DNA from: Legionella rowbothamii
GTDB lineage: Bacteria; Pseudomonadota; Gammaproteobacteria; Legionellales; Legionellaceae
Reading direction: 5' to 3'
Assembly (NCBI RefSeq): GCF_900639985.1
Contig: NZ_CAAAIM010000001.1
Coordinates: 124,001-188,000 of the forward strand
DNA length: 64,000 bases
The first letter of the stretch is position 1, and each line of letters starts with the position of its first letter. This document shows, in pieces, positions 8,377 through 17,518 of the stretch. Position numbers and translations under genes: made by a program. The notes below the pieces were generated by a model that was given only the letters and a program-made list of their open reading frames with translations, was not told the DNA's origin and ran no database searches.

Positions 8377-9141
8377 TTAATCCTTACTTGCCGCAATTTT
8401 TGCTTTTATCATGGGATAGTAGGTTCGATAAAAACTTAAATACAAGTACATAGCAACATAAGCCATGGATAAAGAAAGCCAAACATTATTGGTGTTCGGG
8501 TAGTTAATTAATAAGCAAATTGAGCTGATTCCATAAACAATCGAGCAACAATGCATCAAAATTTTTAATATCCTAGAATCAGTTAGATAATCTAATCTAG
8601 AAGGATAAACATACTTTACCGGCACAAAAATAAGGATTGAAAGTATGGTTAATATCAGGGCGTTTGCGGTGGCGGACGTATTAAAAAGAATCATATAGAA
8701 AATTGTAATATTCCAATAACAGGGGAATCCTTTAAAGAAGTGGTCTGGAGTTTTGGCATCCGATTGACAAAATTGATAAGACGAGGTGATTGTAACAGCT
8801 GCGATAATCAGTATGGAGTAATCTGGTGGCAGCATATCAGGCTTAACTAACAAGAAAAAGCAGGGAGTGATTACATAGTTTACGTAGTCAACAATATTGT
8901 CGAGTAAGGCTCCATCAATTTTGGGTAATACTTTTTTTATATTAACCTGGCGCGCAAGACTTCCATCCACTGCATCAATGAATACCGTAATTGCCATGAG
9001 CCATAATGCAAAAATGTATTGATGGTGATATATTTTTTCGAGAGTAAAAACGCCAATGCAAGCTGCACTTGCAGTAAATAGATGTACCGACCATGCTGCT
9101 AGATATTGCATTGGTGGGAACTGTGGTTTGCTTAAGCTCAT
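8377..9141 (-). CDS. pcs: Phosphatidylcholine synthase (CDP-alcohol phosphatidyltransferase)
   Basis: A 254-residue inner-membrane enzyme with the CDP-alcohol phosphotransferase signature DG-x2-AR-x8-G-x3-D-x3-D, seen as DGSLAR near 56-61 followed by GALLDNIVDY near 72-81, plus about seven membrane helices. The length and the lone choline-type architecture match bacterial Pcs, which condenses CDP-diacylglycerol with choline to make phosphatidylcholine directly. Legionella membranes are rich in this lipid, normally a eukaryotic one, and use host choline. An AGGATAATTA site precedes the ATG. A CDP-diacylglycerol-serine transferase is the main alternative, but length and context favour Pcs. Confidence 0.85.
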   Translation of the reverse strand: MSLSKPQFPPMQYLAAWSVHLFTASAACIGVFTLEKIYHHQYIFALWLMAITVFIDAVDGSLARQVNIKKVLPKIDGALLDNIVDYVNYVITPCFFLLVKPDMLPPDYSILIIAAVTITSSYQFCQSDAKTPDHFFKGFPCYWNITIFYMILFNTSATANALILTILSILIFVPVKYVYPSRLDYLTDSRILKILMHCCSIVYGISSICLLINYPNTNNVWLSLSMAYVAMYLYLSFYRTYYPMIKAKIAASKD

Positions 9142-9361
9142 TAATTATCCTAGTGTTAATGAATGTTAATTTAAGTAGAGCTGTTTTTGCCTCTACATAT
9201 TCATGGCCAAAGAATAAACCGGCACTATTAACATCATGATTTATTACTTATTGATTTTCGTACAACATTCATAGAATACAAAAATAGTATCAATAATCAA
9301 AAGTAGTGCGCAAGAAAAGTTGTTAACTTTAACGAAATATAAAATTTCATAGGGTGATTTG

Positions 9362-10735
9362 ATGAAAATTCAAACTATTAATCCGGCAACTGATAAAGTT
9401 ATTCAAACTTATCAGTGTCTCGATGAGTCGATGAGCCATGAGCGAATTAAGGCAGGAGACCATGCTTTTCGCCAATGGAAATTAACTGCTTTTGCTGACC
9501 GAAAGAATTTGATGCTGAACTTGGCACAAATGCTTAAAGAGCAAAAAGAAGAATTGGCAGTTTTAATGGCTATGGAAATGGGTAAACCAATTACTGCAGG
9601 TCAAGCAGAAATTGATAAATGTGCCTGGCTATGTGAGCACTATGCAGAACATGCAGAAACTTACTTGGCTCCGAGAATAATTCAGACAGAAATGAAAAAA
9701 GCCAAAGTATGTCATCTGCCTCTGGGAGTGGTTTTTGCGATTATGCCTTGGAATTTTCCATTTTGGCAGGTACTCCGATTTGCAGTACCGACAATTATGG
9801 CTGGAAATGCCGCTATTTTAAAACATGCCCCCATTTCATCTGGAACTGGGAATAAAATAGAACAGCTATTTAACGACGCAGGCTTTCCTGAACATTTATT
9901 TCAACACGTTATTGTTGATAACGAGGTAGCTGCCCAGATTATTGCCCATCCCAAGATTGTGGCTGTTACACTTACTGGAAGCGAGCGTGCTGGTATGGCT
10001 GTTGCTTCACAAGCGGGGAAATTTTTAAAGAAAGTGGTATTGGAACTCGGGGGAAGTGATCCCTATTTGGTGCTCGAAGATGCTGATTTAGATTTAGCTG
10101 CACGTTGCATTGTGAGTTCACGGCTTAATAATTCAGGCCAGGTTTGTATCGCTGCCAAACGTATTATTGCTTTAAATTCAATTGAAAAAGAACTTACAGA
10201 AAAGATTAGTCAGCAAATGAAACTATTTAAAATGGGGGATCCTTTGGATGCAGAAACCAAGCTTGGACCTCTCGCACGTGCTGACTTGCGTGATACAGTG
10301 CATAAACAAGTAGAAAAATCGCTTAAACAGGGTGCTAAATTATTGTGTGGTGGTATAATTCCCGAAGGTCAAGGGTTTTATTATCCTCCAACGTTACTTA
10401 CAAATGTAATGCCAGGCATGCCGGCTTTTGATGAAGAGCTCTTTGGACCTGTTATTTCTGTTATTCCAACAGAGAGTGAACAGGAAGCAATCGCTTATGC
10501 AAATCAAAGCCAATATGGTTTAGGTGCTGCAGTGTTTACGCGTGATTTGGGGAAAGGAGAGCGTATTGCTACACAGGAAATAGATGCAGGCGTCTGTTTT
10601 GTAAATGCAATGGTTGCCTCAGATCCACGATTACCTTTTGGTGGAATAAAACATTCAGGTTATGGGCGCGAATTGTCGAAAGAGGGCATCTTAGAATTTG
10701 TGAATACCAAAACCGTAGGAATTAGTGATTCGTAA
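9362..10735 (+). CDS. NAD(P)-dependent aldehyde dehydrogenase (succinate-semialdehyde dehydrogenase type)
   Basis: A 457-residue enzyme of the aldehyde dehydrogenase superfamily. Catalytic Cys262 lies in NSGQVCIAAKR and the general base Glu228 in LELGGSDP; MPWNFPFW near 122 is the cofactor-site segment. The N-terminus INPATDKVI and the short length match the succinate-semialdehyde dehydrogenase Sad/YneI branch, which makes succinate. The ATG at 9362 follows an AGGGTG site; a TTG one codon earlier is less likely. It precedes the glutamate dehydrogenase gene by 74 bp, which suggests a shared role in glutamate or GABA catabolism. Confidence 0.85.
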   Translation: MKIQTINPATDKVIQTYQCLDESMSHERIKAGDHAFRQWKLTAFADRKNLMLNLAQMLKEQKEELAVLMAMEMGKPITAGQAEIDKCAWLCEHYAEHAETYLAPRIIQTEMKKAKVCHLPLGVVFAIMPWNFPFWQVLRFAVPTIMAGNAAILKHAPISSGTGNKIEQLFNDAGFPEHLFQHVIVDNEVAAQIIAHPKIVAVTLTGSERAGMAVASQAGKFLKKVVLELGGSDPYLVLEDADLDLAARCIVSSRLNNSGQVCIAAKRIIALNSIEKELTEKISQQMKLFKMGDPLDAETKLGPLARADLRDTVHKQVEKSLKQGAKLLCGGIIPEGQGFYYPPTLLTNVMPGMPAFDEELFGPVISVIPTESEQEAIAYANQSQYGLGAAVFTRDLGKGERIATQEIDAGVCFVNAMVASDPRLPFGGIKHSGYGRELSKEGILEFVNTKTVGISDS

Positions 10736-10809
10736 TAATTAAAATAATAGTTGCTGTAAACTAGGAGCGATTACATCGTCCCTAAAAGGCAAAACTGACG
10801 GGGTAAGCA

Positions 10810-13800
10810 ATGTCATATAAATTTGAAGAAGGTAAAGGGGTATTAATAGAAGCTATTGTCGATAGGATTAAAAATTCTATGACAGGTGAACAAGCTGAAT
10901 TTTGTGCCGAATTTGCCAAGCAATTATATGGAACTGTCGCCATGGAAGACCTGAGCGCATGGGAACTAGATGACCTTTATGGCGCTGTAGCAAATTTTTG
11001 GTCGCTTCTTAGTGAACGCAAACCTCATGAGACCAAAATTCGCATTTACAACCCAGATTTTGAGCGTCATGGTTGGCAAACAACGCATACAGTAATTGAA
11101 GTTGTTTGTGATGACATGCCTTTTCTAGTTGATTCCATTCGCCTAGTTATTCATCGAATGGGCTTCGCATCTCATTTGAGCATTCATATGGGGGGTATTC
11201 GTGTTAAGCGCGATCAAAATAATCACATCTCCGCTATTTTACCACGTGACAGTGTAGGTGAAGAGAAGGGTGTAATCCATGAAGCGCCTCTATTTTTAGA
11301 AATTGATCGTCAAACTGACCCCAAAGTACTGCAAGAATTACATGATCGCTGTTTGCATGCTCTTGAGGACAACCGAGTTGTTTTTGAGGACTGGGAAAAA
11401 ATGCGCTCCGAAGTCCGGGAAGCGGTGGTAGAAATAGATAAAGTTTCTTCAGTTCTGGATGCCGGAGAGGTTGCTGAAACAAAGGCTTTCTTACAGTGGA
11501 TAGAAGATCACCATTTTACCTTCTTAGGCATAAGAGACTATGAGTTAGTACAAAAAGGCAGTGAAACGTTATTACAAGCAATCCCTGAAACGGGTCTAGG
11601 TCTGTTACGAGAAAGCGTGACTAAGTCAATGACGCGCAGTATCTCTGCAATGGCTCCTGAAGCACGCGAATTTACTTTATCACCTCGTATTTTAGTCATG
11701 TCTAAAACGAATACTTTAGCAAGTGTTCACCGTGATGCTTATACCGATTATATTGGTATTAAGCGTTTTGATGCTCAAGGTAATGTTATTGGTGAGCGTC
11801 GAATCATTGGTCTTTATACGTCTGCCGCATACCATACGAATCCTACTCAAATTCCTTTCTTGCGCCGGAAGGTAGCAGTGATTATGGAAAATTCTCACCT
11901 GAAGCCACGTAGCCATGCTGCGAAAGTCTTATTAAATATCCTTGAGACATTACCGCGCGATGATTTAATTCAAGGTACAGAAGAAGAGCTGTTAGAAATA
12001 GCAATGGGTATCTTTTACATGCAAGACAGAAAGCGAATTCGCTTGTTTGCACGTATGGACGTATATCGTCGCTTTGTTTCTTGTCTGGTTTATGTGCCTA
12101 AGGAGCGCGTAAATACGGAATTAAGAATGGCAATGAAGCGGATATTAGAAACGAGCTTTAACGCCGTTGAAACAAATTATACGACTTTGTTTACTGAGTC
12201 AGTTCTTGCGCGAATTCATTATATTATCAAAATTGATCCTGAGAATTGCCCCGAATATGATTTTAAAGAAATCGAAATGAAACTGATCGAGGCCGGACGT
12301 TCCTGGACCGATGAGCTGCAATATAATTTGTATGAAGCTTATGGCGAAGAACAAGCAAATAGTTTATTTGCGCGTTATCGAGGTTCTTTTCCTATAGCAT
12401 ACTGTGAAAACTTTACTGCTAGAACGGCAGTTTATGATATTAAACACATTGAAATGCTGACCCCAGAAAATCCTTTAGGAATTAATTTCTATCGTGCATT
12501 GGATGAGTCAGAAAATAACTTTAGATTAAAAGTTTATCATCATGATGCAACTATTCCTTTATCTGATGTGTTGCCTATTTTGGAAAATCTTGGTTTACGT
12601 GCAATTACTGAACGTCCATATGCATTAAAATTTGACGATGGTAAAGTAACCTGGGTTAATGATTTTGCCATTCAATACAATAAAGATGGTTGTGTAATTG
12701 AGCTGGATGACATTAAAGAATTATTCCAGAATGCTTTTGCTAAAGTATGGTTTAGTAACGCAGAAAATGATGGTTTTAACCAATTAGTGTTAGCTGCTGG
12801 TCTTGATTGGCGTGAAGTTGCTATTTTACGTACTTATGCCAAATATTTTAAACAAATGGGCTTTACTTTTAGTCAAGAGTATATGGAAAGGGCGTTAAAT
12901 AATAACGTTAATATTGCTAAAAAATTGGTTCAATTATTTGAGATACGTTGCAATCCGGCTGAAGAGCAAGTTCTTCGCGAACATCGCTTTAATGAATTGT
13001 CTGAGGAAATTTTAGTTGATTTAGATTCAGTATCGAATCTTGATGAAGATAAGATTATCAGACAATATATCCATGCTATTGCGGCTACTCTTCGTACTAA
13101 CTTCTACCAAGTTGATAATCAAGGTAAGCCTAAAGACTACATTTCAATCAAATTAAATAGCAAAACAATACCAGGTTTACCAAAACCTTACCCAATGTTT
13201 GAAATCTTTGTTTATTCACCACGCCTTGAAGGGGTCCATTTACGTTGTGGTAAAGTAGCTCGTGGAGGATTACGTTGGTCTGACCGCCGAGAGGACTTCC
13301 GTACTGAGATTCTAGGTTTGATGAAGGCACAGCAAGTAAAGAACTCCGTTATTGTACCTTCTGGTGCTAAAGGTGGTTTTGTACCTAAAAACTTACCTGT
13401 TAATGGTAGTCGTGAAGACATCATGGCAGAAGGTATTGCTTGTTATCAAATATTTATTCGTGGTCTGTTAGATGTAACAGATAACTATGTTGATAATAGC
13501 GTTGTTAAGCCTGATTATGTTGTGTGTCATGATGAAGATGATCCGTATTTAGTTGTTGCTGCGGACAAAGGTACTGCAACATTCTCCGATTTAGCGAATG
13601 CAATTTCTTTAGAATATGGTTTCTGGCTGGGTGATGCTTTTGCATCCGGTGGCTCGGTAGGCTATGACCATAAAAAGATGGGTATTACTGCTAAAGGTGC
13701 TTGGGAATCAGTAAAACGTCATTTCTATGAATTGGATATAGACATTCAAAATAATGATTTTACCGTTGTCGGTATTGGTGATATGGCGGGGGATGTGTTT

Positions 13801-15690
13801 GGTAATGGAATGCTGTTGTCCAAGCATATCAAGCTCATTGGTGCTTTTAACCATATTCATATTTTTGTTGACCCAGATCCAAACGCAGAACTTAGTTTTA
13901 AAGAACGAGAGCGTCTGTTCAACTTACCTCGTTCTAATTGGACTGATTATGATAAAAAACTCATTTCCAACGGTGGTGGTGTATTTAATCGTAATGCCAA
14001 ATCAATTCCAGTCAGTAAAGAAATGCAGGAAGTTTTCGGTATTAAACAGACTGAAATTGAACCGAATGATTTAATTAAAACGATTCTAAAAGCAAAGGTT
14101 GATTTACTCTGGAGCGGTGGTATCGGAACTTATGTGAAAGCAAGTTCTGAATCCAATCTGAATGTAGGCGATCGGGCTAACGATGCGACTCGGGTTAATG
14201 CGAAGCAATTGCGTTGTAAGGTAATTGGTGAAGGCGGTAACTTAGGCTTAACTCAATTAGCACGTATGGAATATTCGCTCGGTGGTGGACTAGTTTATAC
14301 CGACTTCATTGATAACTCAGGTGGTGTAAATTGCTCCGATAAAGAAGTAAATATCAAAATCTTGCTAAATGGTATTGTTGCTGTGGGTGATTTGACACCT
14401 AAGCAACGAAATGAGTTGCTTAGCGAAATGACTGATGATGTAGCTAAATTAGTACTTCGTGATAACTTCCTGCAAACGCGAGCGATTAGCTTATCTGCCT
14501 CACAGGCCATGCAGGCGTTGGAATTACAAGGTCGATATATTAAAGAATTAGAGCGAACTGGAAAAATAGATCGTCATCTTGAATTCTTACCTGATGATAA
14601 AGCATTACAGGAGCGCAAGTTAATGGGGCAAGGTCTGGGACGTCCAGGAATTGCGGTGTTAATGTGCTACAGTAAGTCAATCTTAAAAGAGCAAATACTG
14701 GCTTCTGGGGTTCCTGAAGAAAGTTATATGGAACAGTTCCTAATTAGCTCGTTCCCGAAACAGCTTCAAGAACGGTTTAGCAAGCAAATGCAAGACCATC
14801 CGCTAAAGAGGGAAATTATTGCAACTAAATTAAGTAATATCATTGTAAATGAAATGGGCTTTACCTACGTTTACAGATTACAAGATGAAACAGGCGCCCC
14901 GGTTTCAGCTATTGTTAGGGCGTATATGATTACGCGGACTGTGCTTAACTTAGAGTCGATTTGGAAGCAGATTGAAGATCTTGGAACTCATATTAGTGCG
15001 AAACGACAAATTGAAATGATGATGTTTTATGTTCGACTTTCAAGACGTATTACCCGTTGGTTCCTACGCACACAGCGTAAAGCAATGGATATTAGTGAAG
15101 TAGTGAAGTTGTATTCCCAAGGTATGAATGAGTTGAAGATGTCTATTCCGTCTATTCTCAGTGAAGAACGTAGAGCTCGATACGAAGAACACCATCAAGA
15201 GTTGATTAAAGAAGGTATTCCAGCTAGTTTAGCACACGAACTGACAGTAGCTCGTGGACTGTTCTCTGCAACTGATATCATTGAAATTGCAAGTAAGCGT
15301 GATATGAAAGTACCGGAAGTTGCTGAAGTTTACTTTGGTATTGGGGAGTTCTTGGATCTTGCTTGGATAAGAAAGCAAATCATTATGCATCCAACTGATA
15401 ACCATTGGGAATCTTTATCTCGGGAAGCACTACGTGATGATTTAGATTGGCAGCAACGACAGTTAACAGATGGTTTACTTAACTATGATGGTGCTAGTAT
15501 AGATTTACAAGAACGTTTGACGTCCTGGGGAGATGCTCATACGGCATTGATCGAGCGTTGGCACTTTATTTTATCAGACTTAAAAGCAAGTTCAGTGTTG
15601 AACTATACGATGTTTTTTGTTGCGATAAGAGAGTTACTGGATTTGACTCAGACGACATTACAGTCTTATTCCGAAGTAGAGGTTGTATAA
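10810..15690 (+). CDS. NAD-specific glutamate dehydrogenase, large (180-kDa) class
   Basis: A 1626-residue enzyme of the large bacterial NAD-glutamate dehydrogenase class (about 1600 residues). It deaminates glutamate to 2-oxoglutarate and ammonia. The catalytic core lies in the middle: GGLRWSDRREDFRTEILGL near 818, PSGAKGGFVPK near 853 and the Rossmann segment GIGDMAGDVFGNGML near 992. Long N-terminal ACT-like regulatory regions and a C-terminal helical part flank it. An amino-acid-feeding organism such as Legionella would use it to send glutamate into the TCA cycle. An intrinsic terminator follows six bases after the stop. Confidence 0.95.
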   Translation: MSYKFEEGKGVLIEAIVDRIKNSMTGEQAEFCAEFAKQLYGTVAMEDLSAWELDDLYGAVANFWSLLSERKPHETKIRIYNPDFERHGWQTTHTVIEVVCDDMPFLVDSIRLVIHRMGFASHLSIHMGGIRVKRDQNNHISAILPRDSVGEEKGVIHEAPLFLEIDRQTDPKVLQELHDRCLHALEDNRVVFEDWEKMRSEVREAVVEIDKVSSVLDAGEVAETKAFLQWIEDHHFTFLGIRDYELVQKGSETLLQAIPETGLGLLRESVTKSMTRSISAMAPEAREFTLSPRILVMSKTNTLASVHRDAYTDYIGIKRFDAQGNVIGERRIIGLYTSAAYHTNPTQIPFLRRKVAVIMENSHLKPRSHAAKVLLNILETLPRDDLIQGTEEELLEIAMGIFYMQDRKRIRLFARMDVYRRFVSCLVYVPKERVNTELRMAMKRILETSFNAVETNYTTLFTESVLARIHYIIKIDPENCPEYDFKEIEMKLIEAGRSWTDELQYNLYEAYGEEQANSLFARYRGSFPIAYCENFTARTAVYDIKHIEMLTPENPLGINFYRALDESENNFRLKVYHHDATIPLSDVLPILENLGLRAITERPYALKFDDGKVTWVNDFAIQYNKDGCVIELDDIKELFQNAFAKVWFSNAENDGFNQLVLAAGLDWREVAILRTYAKYFKQMGFTFSQEYMERALNNNVNIAKKLVQLFEIRCNPAEEQVLREHRFNELSEEILVDLDSVSNLDEDKIIRQYIHAIAATLRTNFYQVDNQGKPKDYISIKLNSKTIPGLPKPYPMFEIFVYSPRLEGVHLRCGKVARGGLRWSDRREDFRTEILGLMKAQQVKNSVIVPSGAKGGFVPKNLPVNGSREDIMAEGIACYQIFIRGLLDVTDNYVDNSVVKPDYVVCHDEDDPYLVVAADKGTATFSDLANAISLEYGFWLGDAFASGGSVGYDHKKMGITAKGAWESVKRHFYELDIDIQNNDFTVVGIGDMAGDVFGNGMLLSKHIKLIGAFNHIHIFVDPDPNAELSFKERERLFNLPRSNWTDYDKKLISNGGGVFNRNAKSIPVSKEMQEVFGIKQTEIEPNDLIKTILKAKVDLLWSGGIGTYVKASSESNLNVGDRANDATRVNAKQLRCKVIGEGGNLGLTQLARMEYSLGGGLVYTDFIDNSGGVNCSDKEVNIKILLNGIVAVGDLTPKQRNELLSEMTDDVAKLVLRDNFLQTRAISLSASQAMQALELQGRYIKELERTGKIDRHLEFLPDDKALQERKLMGQGLGRPGIAVLMCYSKSILKEQILASGVPEESYMEQFLISSFPKQLQERFSKQMQDHPLKREIIATKLSNIIVNEMGFTYVYRLQDETGAPVSAIVRAYMITRTVLNLESIWKQIEDLGTHISAKRQIEMMMFYVRLSRRITRWFLRTQRKAMDISEVVKLYSQGMNELKMSIPSILSEERRARYEEHHQELIKEGIPASLAHELTVARGLFSATDIIEIASKRDMKVPEVAEVYFGIGEFLDLAWIRKQIIMHPTDNHWESLSREALRDDLDWQQRQLTDGLLNYDGASIDLQERLTSWGDAHTALIERWHFILSDLKASSVLNYTMFFVAIRELLDLTQTTLQSYSEVEVV

Positions 15691-15691
15691 C

Positions 15692-15723
15692 AAAAAAAGC
15701 CCGTTTTAGTACGGGCTTTTTTT
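15692..15723 (+). terminator. Rho-independent terminator of the glutamate dehydrogenase gene
   Basis: GCCCGT (15699-15704) pairs with ACGGGC (15711-15716), extended by an A run upstream and a seven-T run downstream. It is the clearest intrinsic terminator in the window, and the A/T flanks let it act in both directions. Confidence 0.95.
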
Positions 15724-15732
15724 ATAGTCTAG

Positions 15733-15752
15733 CCTGGTTGCAAGCAACCAGG
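15733..15752. repeat. Palindromic repeat, AGCCTGGTTGC family
   Basis: CCTGGTTGC (15733-15741) and GCAACCAGG (15744-15752) are perfect arms. It lies between convergent genes, directly after the terminator and seven bp before the ygfZ stop. Same core as the copy at 2233-2268. Confidence 0.85.
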
Positions 15753-15758
15753 TTTTTC

Positions 15759-16742
15759 TTATTTAAATGGGGTCCTCTCTAACTGCACAGCCTTTTTATG
15801 ACCTTCAAATAATACTACGGGCTCAATCCCTTTAAGCACACTTACCGCAACTAAATAATGTCCTGCTCCTAGTATTGAATAATCAATTAACTCACCTAAC
15901 TCCGAACCATTAGCCTCATGAACTAGCTTTTGTCCAGAGTAAATATCTTCATCAGTTACAATTGAATAAATACTTAATTGATGTTTTAAAGTCGATTTGT
16001 AATGCATACGGGCAATAATTTCTTGGCCTTTATAACAGCCTTTATTAAAACTAAGGTAGGGGGTTTGCTGCAAATCTAGACGATGGGGTAAAAATAAACC
16101 GCGTGATTCGGGGTAAAATTCAAACTGGCGTTGTGCGAGCCTTAAGCTGTGCCAAGTTAAAGAGCCTAATAATTGCTGTTGTTCTGCGAAACGTTGTGTG
16201 ACTGCCTCAGCAAAAGTTGATTCGCCAATAAAAATGTAAAAACCATTACCTAAGTGAAAATAACAATAGCCTGTGCCATAGGTTAATGCATAAAGATTAT
16301 TAGGAAAAAAATGTGAGTCAGGTACTATATCTTGAGGATTTTGTAAATAAAAACCAAGAACAACCAACTCATTATTTTCTTTAAGATTAACTCGTGAAAG
16401 CATCGCTGTTTTATTTAAGGATTTAACTGTTGCTTCCAATAAGTCTTTAGGGAGCATTAGTTTTATTCCTTTCCAATCTAATACGTCCATTAAGGTAAGA
16501 ATGCGGCCTTTGAGATTACACTGTGCGCCTTGAATCATTTGTATATCAGAAATTGAATTCACATCGCAAGTAAGTTGGCCTTGCAGAAATTCGCCTGCTT
16601 TCTCTCCAATCACCTCAAGGATACCTAAATAAGATAAATCAAATAAATAATTCTTTTCTGATTGGAGTTTAAGTTCTGCCTCAATAGAACCAAAAGTTGT
16701 TAAGGCTCTATGATTAATTAAGTGATTAAATGTTGTGTTCAT
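15759..16742 (-). CDS. ygfZ: YgfZ/GcvT-domain folate-binding protein (iron-sulfur protein repair/assembly)
   Basis: A 327-residue protein with the invariant YgfZ motif KGCYKGQE at 234-241, whose Cys is needed for function. YgfZ binds tetrahydrofolate and supports the assembly or repair of some iron-sulfur enzymes. The fold is GcvT-like, and the length agrees with E. coli YgfZ (326). It is divergent from sdhE, the same neighbourhood as ygfZ-sdhE(ygfY)-ygfX in enterobacteria; the 75-bp gap should hold both promoters. Confidence 0.92.
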   Translation of the reverse strand: MNTTFNHLINHRALTTFGSIEAELKLQSEKNYLFDLSYLGILEVIGEKAGEFLQGQLTCDVNSISDIQMIQGAQCNLKGRILTLMDVLDWKGIKLMLPKDLLEATVKSLNKTAMLSRVNLKENNELVVLGFYLQNPQDIVPDSHFFPNNLYALTYGTGYCYFHLGNGFYIFIGESTFAEAVTQRFAEQQQLLGSLTWHSLRLAQRQFEFYPESRGLFLPHRLDLQQTPYLSFNKGCYKGQEIIARMHYKSTLKHQLSIYSIVTDEDIYSGQKLVHEANGSELGELIDYSILGAGHYLVAVSVLKGIEPVVLFEGHKKAVQLERTPFK

Positions 16743-16817
16743 AATGGATAAGCGTTTCCGATTTCAAAGACAGTAGTGTATCATTTGCGGGTTCATTAAA
16801 TCATTAAGAGATTTACA

Positions 16818-17063
16818 ATGTTGGATGCACGTGAAAAAGCAAGATTAGCGTGGCACTGTCGCCGCGGAATGCTTGAGCTGGATTTGATACTGCAACGCTT
16901 TTTAGAGCAAGGCCTTGATAAGCTATCAGCCGATGAGGTTAGCGCGTTTGATTCACTATTGAGCTGTACTGATCCTGAGCTCTATGCATGGTTAATGGGA
17001 CAAATTGACCCAGAGGATAACGAGTTAAAAGCAATTGTCACACTTATCCGAAATCAACATTAA
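16818..17063 (+). CDS. sdhE: FAD assembly factor SdhE
   Basis: An 81-residue protein with the SdhE signature RRGMLELD near 15-22, which carries the conserved RGxxE residues. SdhE promotes covalent flavinylation of succinate dehydrogenase SdhA. Size and sequence fit the family. It is divergent from ygfZ and overlaps the downstream ygfX-like gene by 29 bp. Confidence 0.95.
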   Translation: MLDAREKARLAWHCRRGMLELDLILQRFLEQGLDKLSADEVSAFDSLLSCTDPELYAWLMGQIDPEDNELKAIVTLIRNQH

Positions 17064-17439
17064 GCTGGGGCCATCCGAGATTTATTTCCGCCTGGTTGTA
17101 GTTATCAGTTTATTAACCACGGGGCTAATTTTTTATTCCGCGCTTTATTTAGCTGTAAAACTTATTCTCCTTGGCTTTCTTCTGGCTGTATTACGGTTTG
17201 ATTGGTTAAATAAAAAGCCGAGAAATGGCATTAAGGAAATTAGATTCAGGACGAGCAAGTGGATTTTGGTGTTCAACAACAATAAAAGCCAAGATTATCA
17301 GGAGGCCCAAGTTCTTCTTCATAATGTCCTATTTCAATTAATTCAATTTACTCATTTAACTCAAAAGAAGTATGTCATTCTTTTTATTGATCAAATTTCA
17401 GAAAGTCAATTTCGACAATTACACTTGAAGCTTCTGTAG
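17035..17439 (+). CDS. YgfX-like membrane protein
   Basis: A 134-residue protein from a TTG at 17035 inside the end of sdhE. Two adjacent hydrophobic segments (about 17-55) are followed by a soluble C-terminal part, the topology of YgfX (CptA), which is encoded after sdhE in enterobacteria and has been described as the partner of the SdhE-type protein. Sequence similarity is weak to my eye, so the name rests on topology and position. No better start with a ribosome site was found downstream before the first membrane segment. Translational coupling to sdhE is likely. Confidence 0.6.
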   Translation: MSHLSEINIKLGPSEIYFRLVVVISLLTTGLIFYSALYLAVKLILLGFLLAVLRFDWLNKKPRNGIKEIRFRTSKWILVFNNNKSQDYQEAQVLLHNVLFQLIQFTHLTQKKYVILFIDQISESQFRQLHLKLL

Positions 17440-17518
17440 AGGAGAATAAATTTATATTGTTTAATCAGTGCTCTCTTATGATACAATGTATTCATTTTGT
17501 ATGCTAAGAGATGTGACC

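Noticed and set aside
13754..14074. 106-codon open frame inside the glutamate dehydrogenase gene
   Set aside because: It is a +2 shadow of a conserved catalytic region; the dehydrogenase frame is intact across it.
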